A stretch of 25,074 bases of DNA from Chara braunii. Lineage: Eukaryota; Streptophyta; Charophyceae; Charales; Characeae. The stretch is taken from the NCBI GenBank assembly GCA_003427395.1, contig BFEA01000683.1:433742-458815 (forward strand). Reading direction: 5' to 3'. Below the pieces are notes generated by a model, which did not search any database, was not told where the DNA came from, and saw only the letters and a list, made by a program, of their open reading frames with translations. Positions 8,721 to 18,341 of the stretch are shown one piece after another (the stretch's first letter is position 1; every line of letters begins with the position of its first letter). The position numbers and the translations under genes were made by a program.

Positions 8721-9420
8721 ATTCCTCTTACATCGTATCCGGATCCGTGGGCAGGCGAGTACTCGGCACGACAGGCATACTAGTCTTTTTCAAAATCACA
8801 TGTTTTCCCCATCTGTCCCGTCGCTCTCCCTTAGCGAAGTATCATTCTCTCTCTCTCCACTTGGCCAGTTTAGCGGCGATTCCAGTTGGTACGCCTTGAT
8901 CCTGCCCCTCCCTACCGCCCCCTTCTCCGAGCGGGTGCGCCCGGATCGAACTCCAAGCTTGACGGTGGGCAGCTGGCAAAAGCGCTTTACTCCTCCCCTC
9001 GCCTGCATACGTATCTGAGTCGTGGTTAGCTGCGCGCGCCTGGCTCGTCCCCGCGCTGCCCTTTGGCCTCTTGTCAACTGCTCCGGCGGTCTCCCATCTT
9101 CCCCGGCTCTCTTTCCACGCCCACTTCTTCTGAACGCTCTTATCCCGTCGTAGCCTTTGACGGTTGAAGCGCAACTAGATGACCCTATCTACCAACGGAG
9201 GTGCTGCGCACGCACCCAGCGCCCCTCCTGATTGGCTCTCTACCGTTTTCTTTTTTCACTCCACCGTGTCAAGTGCTCCCCTCCCATGTCACACTGTACC
9301 ATCGTCGAGCTCCATCAGCCGTCCACCTTGCTCGAGCGAACCGGTTGACATCAGCAACGCAGCCCGGTGAACGCCTCGCATGCTCTCGTCCCCCGTCTTC
9401 GTCTCCTGTCCCTGAAACTA
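8721..9420. other. No gene supported; GC-rich, C-rich stretch
   Basis: Both strands hold open frames of 60-110 codons. None has a motif, and they overlap in opposite directions, as expected for GC-rich sequence with few stops. It lies between two tandem arrays and may be eroded satellite. Confidence 0.45.
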
Positions 9421-9564
9421 CCCGTCTCTGTTGACCTCAGCCAGCGCGGGCAATGGCCGCCAGTGCACACCGTGTATACTTCTCAAAACTCCCCCGTCTC
9501 TGTTGACCTCAGCCAGCGCGGGCAATGGCCGCCCGTGCACACCGTGTATACTTCTCAAAACTCC
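9421..9564. repeat. Two near-perfect 72-bp tandem units
   Basis: Units start at 9421 and 9493 with CCCGTCTCTGTTGACCTC. They differ at one base (GCCAGTG versus GCCCGTG), and a third partial unit starts at 9565 (CCCGTCTCCG). The near identity implies a recent duplication within a more diverged array. Confidence 0.9.
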
Positions 9565-10369
9565 CCCGTCTCCGCCCTTCTCCAGTTCAACTGCCCATCC
9601 TACCGAGGACGCCTGGCGCACTGATACGGGATGGAATGCGGGCTGGGTACACCTGGCCCGCGCGCTGTGTCTCCCCTCTTCCCGTAACAACCTGCGCCTC
9701 CGTGCGAGAGCGGTGGGCACGACTCGCTCAAGTCCCGTCTCAACAACCTCCGAGGACGTCCGCGGGGGACACCTTGCACGCAGCCGCCCTCTCCGTCCGA
9801 ATCCCCCCTTCAGCCCTGCCTTCCTTCCTTATGCTGCAGATCCCCCGTCGTTCGGTCGGGCCAGCCCTTCCCGATTCTGAGCACCTCCCGACGGTCTCCT
9901 TCCCAGGCTACCACGTCCTTGGCTGCTGCAACCGGCCGGGTGTGGACTGCACCTTCTTCGGCATGCAGAGCTGGGTACAGCTTGCACGTGTGTCCCCAAA
10001 ATTCCCCCTTTCTCAGTCCCTCTCATGGCCTATTTATGTGCGAGGCAGCAGCGACTTCCCTCTGCCTGCCGCGCTGCGTTGGCCTGAAATAGCAAGTGGC
10101 CCCGTCTGTCTGAGCGGTACCACCCATTAGACCCGCAGTTAGTGAAAGTTCGGACCTGGGGCCTAGGCCTGATTGCAGCCCATACACCGTTGCACCCGCG
10201 CTGTAGCTGCCCCATCCCCGCACGTCCCGATCCAGCAATCAAAATTTCCACTTCGTGCGGTCATTGTGCTTCACGAAAGCCATGCCGTGTTACTGGCCGC
10301 ACGTGTTCCAAGCTAGTGCCCCCGAGGGTGCCATCCCGTCCCTCAGATGTGCCTCTATTCCGTATCAGA
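9565..10369. repeat. Probably eroded continuation of the 72-bp-like satellite; no gene supported
   Basis: Diverged echoes of the 72-bp unit recur, such as CTGGGTACACCTGGCCCGCG near 9645 and CTGGGTACAGCTTGCACGTG near 9970, each followed by TCCCC-rich sequence. A plus-strand frame of 201 codons (9525-10130) runs through it, but its composition follows the repeats and no domain is visible. Confidence 0.4.
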
Positions 10370-10848
10370 TAAGCTGAATTGCCATCATACTGTCTTGAAC
10401 CTGAAATAAACGCCGCGTCAATGCCGAGCCTGAAGTAAATCACCGTGACGGTGCCGGTCCCGAAATAACCCGTCCTAGTACGTGGTCGCACCTGCCCATA
10501 CTGAATACCGTAGGGCGCCTCCTTACCTTGGTAACGCTGAATCTGTCCCCGACCTGAGGTAAGCAGTCGTAATGGTGCCGGAGCTGAAATACCCCGCCAT
10601 GGTAGCGCCGAACCTGAAATAAGTCACTGTGTCGACGCCGCCCCTGAAGTAAATATCCGTGATGATCAATCTGAAAAAGCTCACGGTGATAGTCCCGAAC
10701 CTGATATAGGATGCCACAACGTTCCCGGACCTGAAAACAAACTGCCGCCAAGGTTCCAAACCTGGAATAACTGTCGTAGTGGCCCCGACCCTGAGAATAA
10801 ATCACCGCAGTTGTCCCAACCCTGAAAATAAGTCACCGCAGTGAAACA
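10370..10848. repeat. 30-bp minisatellite, about 16 diverged units
   Basis: The landmark CCTGAAATAA recurs at 10400, 10429, 10459, 10491, 10553, 10583, 10613, 10643, about 10670, 10700, 10730, 10761, 10790 and 10821. The spacing is 30 with 1-3 base jitter, and one double step of 62. The approximate consensus is CACCGTGATGGTGCCGAACC followed by TGAAATAAGT. On the minus strand this encodes a decapeptide-like pattern (GTITVTYFRS and relatives) and stops are rare in all three minus frames. The units are strongly diverged, so the array is old. Confidence 0.85.
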
Positions 10849-11908
10849 GCTGTCACCGGGCCCATACTGATCCTGAAGCACGTCAGTCACCGTAGGACGT
10901 AGCCACTCCATAACAATACCGAACCTCTCCGAACCATGTACCCGTACCGAGTCAAATACCATACTGTTGATCCAAGGTAGCATCACCCCATGATGTTCCG
11001 TTCGGCTCCCACTCTCAGAACACCCCAACCGTTGTAATGTTAGTAATCAAGCAAACCTGGGAAAGCGACACAGGGTACCTCGACCATCGGCGTAGTGAAA
11101 ACTGTTGAGGATCCGGGGAAAGAGATCAATCCGGGTTCGGAGCTGATGGCGGGCAATCGGGGCGAAAATCAGGTCAATCTCCCAGTAGTCACGGGTCCCT
11201 GTCCCTCTCATTGTTTTTAATCATTCTTTCTCTTTTCGTAATTCTGTTTTCGAAAATAGTAAATTACCCGTAAATTCCCCAAAATTAAATTCCGAGAAAG
11301 TTTAAATAATTGGCCGAACTTCTTCTGCTTCTTCTCTCTTTTACCATTTTTAATTTTTTTCTATGTTTTTTATTTTATTGCCGAGAACATAGAATAACAA
11401 GGGTTTTCCCCCTAGAATTAAATGTCGTGATAAATAAAAAAATTAAGGGATATTATGTTTTTCTCTTCTCCCCTACTGGTCTTAATCCCTTTCTCCCATC
11501 TTTAATTATGGGACTAAAACAGTCAAAATTCGAGGCCTCCTTTCGGCCCCGGTCGTATGCTGCCACAGCGTTGCGGCGAGGTCTGTTTCCGCGATGCTTC
11601 TTCGAGGCAGGCCAACCCGGGTCTAACCCTCTGAACGGCCGGAAATGATGGTCCCTAGATGTGCCGAGTGCGGCCACCCATCTCGCTATCTCTGAGGGCT
11701 ACTCGTAAGGTTCAGTGTGCCCAAAGTCAGGGGTGCCCAAAGTTCCCCTAATTTTTGCTGCCCGGTCGAACCAGAGCACCGTCAAAACACGGACTTGCCT
11801 ATGACTCTAAGTCCCAAAGCCGCAGATTTCAGGCGCCGCACTGCTTGTGGCCGCCTGACAGCGGAATGCGCGCGCGGGCAAGGTGGGAAGAGAGGGAAAG
11901 ATCCAAAT
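10849..11908. other. No gene seen; includes an AT-rich island at about 11200-11520
   Basis: 11200-11520 is markedly AT-rich (TTTTTAATTTTTTTC, AAATTAAATTCC) between GC-rich flanks, which may mark a different insertion. 11520-11700 returns to GC-rich sequence. The phrase GTGCCCAAAGT occurs twice near 11717-11743. Frames here are short and unconvincing. Confidence 0.4.
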
Positions 11909-12448
11909 TCAATCCAAAAAATATTGTTGTGCCTCCCACCGGGTTACAGCCCGTCGTTTAAAACAGAAAGGCTTGGGCACGCTTCGCGTGTCCCGTTTTC
12001 GTATCAAGTCTCGTCGTCGTTCGCTGGTTAGTTCCGAGTCTGACGTGGAGGGTCTCAGTCTCGTAGCTCTTTCTTTATGCTCGTCTTCACTCCGCACACG
12101 GTAGTGGAAACCCCTGGACTCGTAGTGCTCAAAACGCTGACATTCGGTGCACAGAGTGCGCGGCCAATGGGGTTCTACTGCCGTCCACGGAATGACGATC
12201 AACTCGTTAAATGGCAACAATACCGAGTAAGGTGGGACGTGCGTATCGATAATAACAAACCCGGCTTCTACGAACCCAGAACAGCGGTTGGCCGGAGGGA
12301 AGTAATACTGCCCGCCGATTTGTGCAACGGCTTCTCGTACGTCGTACTCACATACACGTGTCATTTCCTCACTGTAAGGAAAAGGTCGCGTTAGGATGGG
12401 AGATACGGGAGGCTGGCGCCCAATCGAAGGGTACTTGTCGACCCACAT
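11909..12448 (-). CDS. ORF A, unrecognised 179-residue protein next to repeat R copy 2
   Basis: The frame opens upstream at a TTG; the first ATG is at 12448, and a second ATG at 12364 begins MTRVCEYDVREAV. It runs without a break to a TGA at 11909. The middle looks globular (YYFPPANRCSGFVEAGFVII, then LIVIPWTAVEPHWPRTLCTE). The C-terminal third is basic and Ser/Arg/Glu-rich (SERRRDLIRKRDTRSVPK), as in nucleic-acid-binding tails. CTECQRFEH gives Cys-x2-Cys-x4-His, but the fourth ligand is absent. I do not recognise a family. It lies directly downstream, in minus-strand sense, of repeat R copy 2 and the gap, where the first ORF of an R-flanked retroelement would sit. That role is inferred. Confidence 0.4.
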   Translation of the reverse strand: MWVDKYPSIGRQPPVSPILTRPFPYSEEMTRVCEYDVREAVAQIGGQYYFPPANRCSGFVEAGFVIIDTHVPPYSVLLPFNELIVIPWTAVEPHWPRTLCTECQRFEHYESRGFHYRVRSEDEHKERATRLRPSTSDSELTSERRRDLIRKRDTRSVPKPFCFKRRAVTRWEAQQYFLD

Positions 12449-12541
12449 GTCAATCAATCACAAAATATCCTGAGACGTCATTAAGAACAAAAGCGATTCG
12501 CGCGTCCCCCAATCAATCTTTTTGACACAAGAGAAAGAGAG

Positions 12542-13120
12542 NNNNNNNNNNNNNNNNNNNNNNNNNNNNNNNNNNNNNNNNNNNNNNNNNNNNNNNNNNN
12601 NNNNNNNNNNNNNNNNNNNNNNNNNNNNNNNNNNNNNNNNNNNNNNNNNNNNNNNNNNNNNNNNNNNNNNNNNNNNNNNNNNNNNNNNNNNNNNNNNNNN
12701 NNNNNNNNNNNNNNNNNNNNNNNNNNNNNNNNNNNNNNNNNNNNNNNNNNNNNNNNNNNNNNNNNNNNNNNNNNNNNNNNNNNNNNNNNNNNNNNNNNNN
12801 NNNNNNNNNNNNNNNNNNNNNNNNNNNNNNNNNNNNNNNNNNNNNNNNNNNNNNNNNNNNNNNNNNNNNNNNNNNNNNNNNNNNNNNNNNNNNNNNNNNN
12901 NNNNNNNNNNNNNNNNNNNNNNNNNNNNNNNNNNNNNNNNNNNNNNNNNNNNNNNNNNNNNNNNNNNNNNNNNNNNNNNNNNNNNNNNNNNNNNNNNNNN
13001 NNNNNNNNNNNNNNNNNNNNNNNNNNNNNNNNNNNNNNNNNNNNNNNNNNNNNNNNNNNNNNNNNNNNNNNNNNNNNNNNNNNNNNNNNNNNNNNNNNNN
13101 NNNNNNNNNNNNNNNNNNNN
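12542..13120. other. Assembly gap (579 N)
   Basis: An unbroken run of N. Apparent reading frames across it are meaningless. It hides the probable left edge of repeat R copy 2 and anything between it and ORF A. Confidence 1.
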
Positions 13121-13159
13121 CAAAATAAAAGACGACAAGGTCCGAAAAGAGAAAAGTTC

Positions 13160-14445
13160 GGCGTCGCCGCCTTACACTCACGCCAAGGATAACAATCTGC
13201 AACACAGGCGCATTCGCCGTTAATTCCACTATGGCCCCGGGCCAATCACTCACTCAACTCCAATCATCGAACCTCATACCCGCACCGACGATCCCACTGT
13301 CGCGTGCTAACTCCCACCACTGCGATCGTCACCCCGCTGTCGTAAACTCGACACGGTTCGCCCGGATCCCACAGTCCGTCGTAGCAATCAAGCGAGCAAC
13401 CGGCCAGCCTATCGTCAGCCCGACAGGACTTTCCGACTCGCATCAATCCACTCTGCCTAGCCACTGCTTCCCGGAAGTTGGCTTAGGAGTCGATAACGTA
13501 AGAGAGNTTTGCGGACGCGCTTGCGGGTTTTATAGTTGCGACAGGGGAGATANAAGGGGGAGAAGGCGACAGGAAAGTTGAGGTGTAAGAGGAGAAGCAG
13601 GAGGAGAAGACTTTGAGAAGAGTGCTCTACGAACGCCATGCTGATCCCTCGGAACTCAAGGTTCAACCAATCAGATTCGTCGNGNGATAGGAAGGTCCTA
13701 TCGATCNACGCACCTGATTGGCNAGAGGGAGTTATCGGGGGATCGACCNGGCGTNGTACGCCAGACGTAGAGGGTGAGAAGAGAAAAGGCGCGAGAGGTG
13801 GCGCAAGANGGGTCCAAGNTTCAGATGATCAAGAAAGGGAAATGGGNGCGCGAAAGCAAGGNGGGAGAGAGAGAGAGGGAGAAGGAAAAACAGTTACGGN
13901 GAGAGAGAAAAAGGAGGGAGAAGGGAAGGGAGGCGCGGGAGGGAGCGATGCNGGGGNCANAGAGGAGGAANCTTTTGCATGCACGGCGCTGTCAACAAAA
14001 AAAGAAGAAAAAGGCACCGAAACAGTTACAGCTTGCTTCTATCCTAATTCAAAATTGAAATCACCATATCCGCGTGCGAAAAAGCGACGCGGGAAAAGAA
14101 ACTCCTACGCCTATTCGTATTCACGCAAAATTCCGAGAGTTTTCCCCGACGCGCCCAAGAACATTCACACACCCAAAAAGGACACGTCGAAGTTCCGCTT
14201 ATCCCGGAATTCCCAACTACCGAGCCCAATTCCCAGTGCGCTTGCTAAGGCGCACGTAAATTCCCATGTATTTCCCGACTTTGCAAGAAGAAAAACAGAG
14301 CTCAGCAGTCGAAAAAGCTCTCAAAAAGGAAAATGCGGCACCTGAAAGCAAGAACTCAAAACGGGGTTTTCTTGCGGTTGGTGTGATACAAGCAAAAGAA
14401 AGGGTACGGAAGATTGCACGGGGTCGGGAAGTGGTTCGTCACATA
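13160..14445. repeat. Direct repeat R, copy 2 (LTR-like)
   Basis: This is the second copy of the block at 1-1288, in the same orientation, with a net change of two bases. It probably extends further left, since copy 1 is cut by the window start; here about 39 unmatched bases and then the 579-N gap lie upstream. The right edge is sharp at 14445. If R is an LTR of a minus-strand element, this copy would be the 5' LTR and its primer binding site should lie in or next to the gap. Two extra N (13507, 13553) occur here where copy 1 has called bases. Confidence 0.85.
13528..13535 (-). promoter_or_regulatory. TATA-like box in R copy 2
   Basis: The same CTATAAAA motif as at 371-378, with the same flanks, in the second copy of R. 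If R is an LTR this would be the active 5' promoter, and transcription would run leftward through the N gap towards the ORF at 12448-11909. Confidence 0.4.
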
Positions 14446-14688
14446 GATACAACCATATCCTCACAAACTGGCACAAACTGGGAACCGGGCCCAGTGTCCC
14501 ATAACAAGTACGTTCAGAAAGCTTCATCAGAAAATTTCATGAGAATGAGACAAGGAACTACTAGAAAATCTAATTGGCCTAAGGATGGAATTTTGGGACA
14601 TGAGATACCGGGGCCATTACCTGGCTTTGGCTCGGAGAAATTGGAGCTACTTCAGACATGTCTATGACAACTTCATGATTAAGCAAAA
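14446..14688. other. Unique-looking flank right of repeat R copy 2, no gene supported
   Basis: Sequence after the sharp R edge. A plus-strand frame continues from R into it, but it has no motif and its start lies inside R. Confidence 0.45.
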
Positions 14689-14826
14689 TTCCGAAATGAC
14701 TCGGAAAACCCCCCATCAATCCACTTTACCTCACTCCGGCAAGACTGACTGCAGCGGTTCCGAAATGACTCGGAAAACCCCCCATCAATCCACTTTACCT
14801 CACTCCGGCAAGACTGACTGCAGCGG
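14689..14826. repeat. Perfect 69-bp tandem duplication
   Basis: Units 14689-14757 and 14758-14826 read the same throughout (TTCCGAAATGACTCGG to GACTGCAGCGG). The unit is 23 codons long, so the short plus-strand frame passing through it repeats a 23-residue block. Perfect identity means a recent slip or an assembly stutter. Confidence 0.95.
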
Positions 14827-15296
14827 AGCCACCATCTCTGCTGCTGCTATGCCATACTCCCATCCTACCAGCTAGCCCCCTCACTGGTAGGACGTGTGAT
14901 AACCCACCATCTTCTCCAACTCACCTTGTTTTCTTTTTGAGGTACCTAAGCTTACCGTCGTTCAAGAAACATGAGAATGGGCTGCAGAGGTCCTACGATT
15001 GTTCCAGAACCTCGAAATCCCACACAAACCCTTCCAACGTTCTCCAAAACTGTCGTACTCTCTGCTGATCTCTTCTAGGTCTCACCCCCACTTCTGCTGG
15101 GTTACAGGGCAACACAACTCACCCCAGCTCCGACCAGCGTCGTCCCGGCAGAATCAACACTAAACAGTTCCAGTTCTTAACGGTTTTATCTGGCACCTTT
15201 CCTTTGAGGGTGAAGAGGATACTATTTTGGCCTGCTCAGTCAATCCCCTGGGTGGCAGGGCAATTAATGCTGGCAGACTTCTTATTTTCTGTATTT
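14827..15296. other. No gene seen
   Basis: Mixed-composition sequence between the 69-bp duplication and the inverted-repeat nest. No open frame, RNA or repeat stood out. Confidence 0.5.
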
Positions 15297-15785
15297 GGGA
15301 CGCTGGACCCGTTTTCCAGCAGGTGATGCTCCCCACCAATAGATGGAGCTTCACCCCAGGTGTTAGTGGTGTCTTCTCTTATCAGCAGCACTAACACTGT
15401 TGGGGGCGTTGTTGTTTTTTTACATTATAAATAAGAAGTCACCACCTTTACAGGGATGCTCACCTGTACTTTACACCTGGGGCTCACCTTTACAGGGACG
15501 AGGCTCCCAACAGTGGTAGTGCCAAGCCAGCCAAGCTCACCTTTACAGGGACGCTCACCTGTATCAGCAGCACGAACACTGTTGGGGGCTCCATCTATTG
15601 GTGGGGAGCAACACCTGCTGGAAATCGGGTCCAGCGTCCATGTAAAGTACATTTAAAAAAAGAAATTAAAAAATAACAAATTGCATTTTAAATGTACTTT
15701 ACAGGGACGCTGGACCCGATTTCCCCACCAATAGATGGAGCCATCCTGTCACTGCTAGTGGTGTCTGATTATATCAGCACCCCTA
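15297..15785. repeat. Nest of direct and inverted copies of one dispersed repeat
   Basis: A core reading GGGACGCTGGACCCG, then TTTCCAGCAGGTG and CCCACCAATAGATGGAGC, occurs forward at 15297-15350, inverted at 15588-15643, and forward again at 15704-15741 with a deletion of about 15 bp. A second phrase, ATCAGCAGCAC.AACACTG, occurs at about 15381 and 15563. A third, CACCTTTACAGGGA, occurs near 15444, 15485 and 15539. CAGGG termini resemble hAT-type ends, so a nested set of small non-autonomous DNA elements is possible, but no clear target duplication was identified. Confidence 0.7.
15620..15724. repeat. 35-bp inverted repeat with 35-base AT-rich loop
   Basis: Arms 15620-15654 and 15690-15724 are reverse complements with one mismatch (they read ATGTACTTTACAGGGACGCT inward on the right arm). 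The loop is A/T-rich. Transcribed, it would form a strong hairpin. Confidence 0.9.
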
Positions 15786-15819
15786 GCAGCCGCTCGGGCT
15801 GTTCCTTTCAAAGAAAGGG

Positions 15820-15850
<31 letters not shown>
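15820..15850 (+). repeat. Poly(A) run of 31
   Basis: An uninterrupted A tract that follows the inverted-repeat nest. It could be the tail of a retroposed copy or a simple homopolymer. Confidence 0.9.
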
Positions 15851-15852
<2 letters not shown>

Positions 15853-16401
15853 GGCATTCATTCAATCCCCATTGGCCTCATGTACCTTCCTGGGGCATGC
15901 TTGGCTTGGCGCCCACCAACTAGAGATATAGACCACTGGATCCCCCGATAGGCATTGAGCAGAGTCTGCTGATGTTCGTAGAGGAGGGGGGGGACCAGCA
16001 CCTGAGGGGAGGCACCAGGGATTGGTCCTGTCCTGTTGGCATGGTCCCTGGTGCTACCGGCTGTCCCCTTCCCCTAGCCGGTATCGCCCACCTGCAGGTC
16101 GTGAGCAGCCCCAGCATTGTTCTCTCGTGAACACGATTCTGCCTGCCACGGGGTTCCCCGTAGGACTATAAAACCAACATGAAAAAAAAAGGGGAAAAAA
16201 AAAATGAGTAGTGGTAGGTAGGTGAAATTGAGAGAAAAAAATAAGGAGGGTCCTTCTAAAAAAAAAAAAACTGGAGGGGGGGGCGCGCGAAATGTGCGCT
16301 AACGAAGCGGCGATAGCAGTGGTGGCGGCGCCCCGTCGTCAGCGGCGGCTGTGTAGGACGCAACGTCGGGGCATGTGGATGCTGATTTCTTCCACGAGGC
16401 G
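15851..16401. other. No gene seen; several A-runs
   Basis: This contains further A-rich runs near 16182-16203 and 16258-16270 and a G-run near 16275. Nothing coding or structured could be supported. Confidence 0.5.
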
Positions 16402-16495
16402 CCTACCCTGCCAGGCACCATAGCTGTGTGAGAGCTATGGGGACAGTGCCCTGGCGTAGCCTAGCCCTTGAGTGGGTAGGGAGTGCCTTGCACTC
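16402..16495 (+). other. Cluster of nested and adjacent hairpins (candidate structured RNA)
   Basis: CCATAGCT (16418-16425) pairs with AGCTATGG (16433-16440) around a 7-base loop. GCCAGGCAC (16410-16418) pairs with GTGCCCTGGC (16446-16455) with one bulge. CCTACCC (16402-16408) pairs with GGGTAGG (16474-16480). A second hairpin, GAGTGC/GCACTC with a 3-base loop, follows at 16481-16495. Strand and transcription are unknown. It is not a tRNA, U6 or other RNA I recognise. Confidence 0.4.
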
Positions 16496-16801
16496 TTACG
16501 CCATGGCATCCTGGCAGCTCCGTACCTGACCTCCATACCAACTATCATACCTAACAGAATCTTGATACCAGAGGAGCCGTCCTTCCCTCAAGCTTTCTGC
16601 TGGAAAGGGGGGGCTCCTTTTTCACCATCCAAAGTCCGCGTGCTGTATTTCATGACACGCCATCCCGACTGCCTCGACCCCAGGAAACACATGGAAGGCG
16701 GAGCGGCGCATCTGAGCATGCGGCTGCAGTGGCAGCGTTCCGGCATGTCCAAGGGCTACAACAAGTCTCGTCTGACCTATCTACGTTGCAAGGCAGTCTG
16801 A
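16496..16801 (+). other. Short open frame of doubtful coding value
   Basis: A plus-strand frame opens with GTG at 16472, overlapping the hairpin block, and ends with TGA at 16801. Its later part (MTRHPDCLDPRKHMEGG...) does not match any family I know. The absence of a usable ATG at its start and its overlap with the hairpins argue for a shadow or an exon fragment. Confidence 0.25.
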
Positions 16802-17580
16802 AGTTCATTCACTTCATGTTATGTTATTGTTGATTTGTCTTCTACATTCTGTGTAGTTTTTCGTTTGATGTAGTTTGAAGGGTTTTGTCCGTTACTTTTC
16901 AGTGGCCCTAACTCCTCTGCCCTTTGCCCGCCTTCTTCTTTCCCACTCATTCCTCTTTTCCCTGCTCGTTCCCTTCCTTGCTCTTCCTGGTCTGTGCTTC
17001 TTTCTATCTTTCCGTCATCGTTTCGCGGCCGACCGCCTGTGTGGGTAAAGCGATTCTCTGTTCCTTTGTTTCTTTCTCCACCTTGTTTCCCTCCCTGAAA
17101 TCTCTTCTGCTAACATGACGGCGACTGCAGCTCGGTGTACCCCGTACTTGCTCTATTCTTCTTCTGGGTTGCTTCTGGGTTGCTTCCCGTTTGACTGAGC
17201 GTTCCCTAATCTGCTTACGACTTAATCGCCTTTGAGTTCTATAATAGCTGGTTATGAGTGGGGTGTCGCTTCGTTCTTCTTCGTTTCTCCCTTGCCTTCC
17301 CCCGCTTTCTGTCGATCTCTACTCTTCATCGCTCACGCTGGTTTAGGGTTTTCATGTATGGTTGAGATTCACAGATTCTCGATATTCTTAAGCACTGGAG
17401 TATGTTTGCAGTGGTTTAGGGTGATACTCACAGGATTGGGATGATATGAGAGACCCGGTGAAGAGCAAACTAGAGTTGTATCCATTGGGTGCGTGGTGGG
17501 AAACCCGTCTAGGCAACAAAGGCTCTTTACAGCATTTTGGATAATGAGCTTGAGAGGGTAACCCTAATGTCCATTCCTCC
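16802..17580 (+). other. Pyrimidine-rich, T-rich region with telobox motifs; possible 5' UTR or intron
   Basis: 16910-17110 and 17270-17340 are C/T-rich. TTTAGGGTT or AACCCTAA motifs occur at 17342-17350, 17414-17421 and 17560-17567. An ATG in good context (AACATGACGGCG, about 17114) opens only 27 codons. A short 11-bp repeat (CTTCTGGGTTG twice) sits at 17161-17182. In land plants such pyrimidine-rich leaders with teloboxes are common at translation-related genes, but no such coding exon is visible here. Confidence 0.3.
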
Positions 17581-18313
17581 CTCCCAACTCTTAGTCATTG
17601 AGATTGTTCTTTTAGTTCGATATTTTGTAGATCTTCGGAATTTGGATTGCCATAAAGCCCTGAAGCCCTGTGGGTGGCGGCGCCATCAGCGGGAGTGGGA
17701 GACTCACTAGTGGCGGTGGGAACGTCTCCNGGGCGCGAAGGGTAAAATAATTGCCAGCCATAACCGCGTTTGGAGTTACCGGGTCGTTTACGCTCCAAGA
17801 GTGGTTGAATTCTAAGCATAGGAACAGTGACACAGGGTCACCCATGCCTTGAGTGGTGCGGGGAGTGTGTTATGCTCGACTTTGTGCCACCTGGGAAAAT
17901 CTTGCTCGTATCCTCTCCACTCATATATTCTGTGGGCGCAGTTATGCATCTCCCCCTCCCTTTGAATTTCCTAGGAGTCTCTGTATGTGGCCGCTCTCTT
18001 GGTTGTTGTTTTCAATTGGTTATTTTTTGTAGACAATATTAATACGCCCATTTTAAAATTTAGTATGTACTTGGATTGAAGTTTAGAATGAAATTGTATC
18101 TAAGAATTTAATTTGCCTTTGCAAGTAATTTTAGGGTTAAACTGTAAAATTTTCGTGAATTGCCTTGGGCATTTTTTAGATTTGCAGATTATAGCTCGTA
18201 GTTCTTTGCCAATAGTGTTTCGTTCCTAGAAACATGCCGGTGTTTTCTTGTGCAGCAAGGATATTTTACGGCTATAAATTTGCTTCGCAATTTTTATTTT
18301 TGGAGATTTCTTT
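17581..18313. other. AT-rich noncoding stretch, no gene supported
   Basis: 18020-18310 is T/A-rich with another telobox-type TTAGGGTTAA at 18131-18140. Minus-strand frames at 17595-17845 carry an N at 17730 and no motif. Confidence 0.4.
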
Positions 18314-18341
18314 AAGGGACACTGGACACGGTTTCCAGTAG
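18314..18341 (+). repeat. Diverged copy of the dispersed repeat core
   Basis: AGGGACACTGGACACGGTTT then CCAGTAG matches the core at 15297-15320 and 15704-15724 (AGGGACGCTGGACCCG, TTTCCAGCAG) at roughly 80%. It lies 2.6 kb away from the main nest, which shows that the family is dispersed. Confidence 0.55.

Noticed and set aside
9525-10130. 201-codon plus-strand frame
   Set aside because: It runs through eroded tandem repeats in GC-rich sequence with other frames equally open.
11909-12448. Zinc knuckle in ORF A (CTECQRFEH)
   Set aside because: The fourth ligand is missing and nothing else looks like gag, so I do not call it a nucleocapsid.
12458-13253. Several frames of over 200 codons across the gap
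   Set aside because: They consist almost wholly of N and carry no information.
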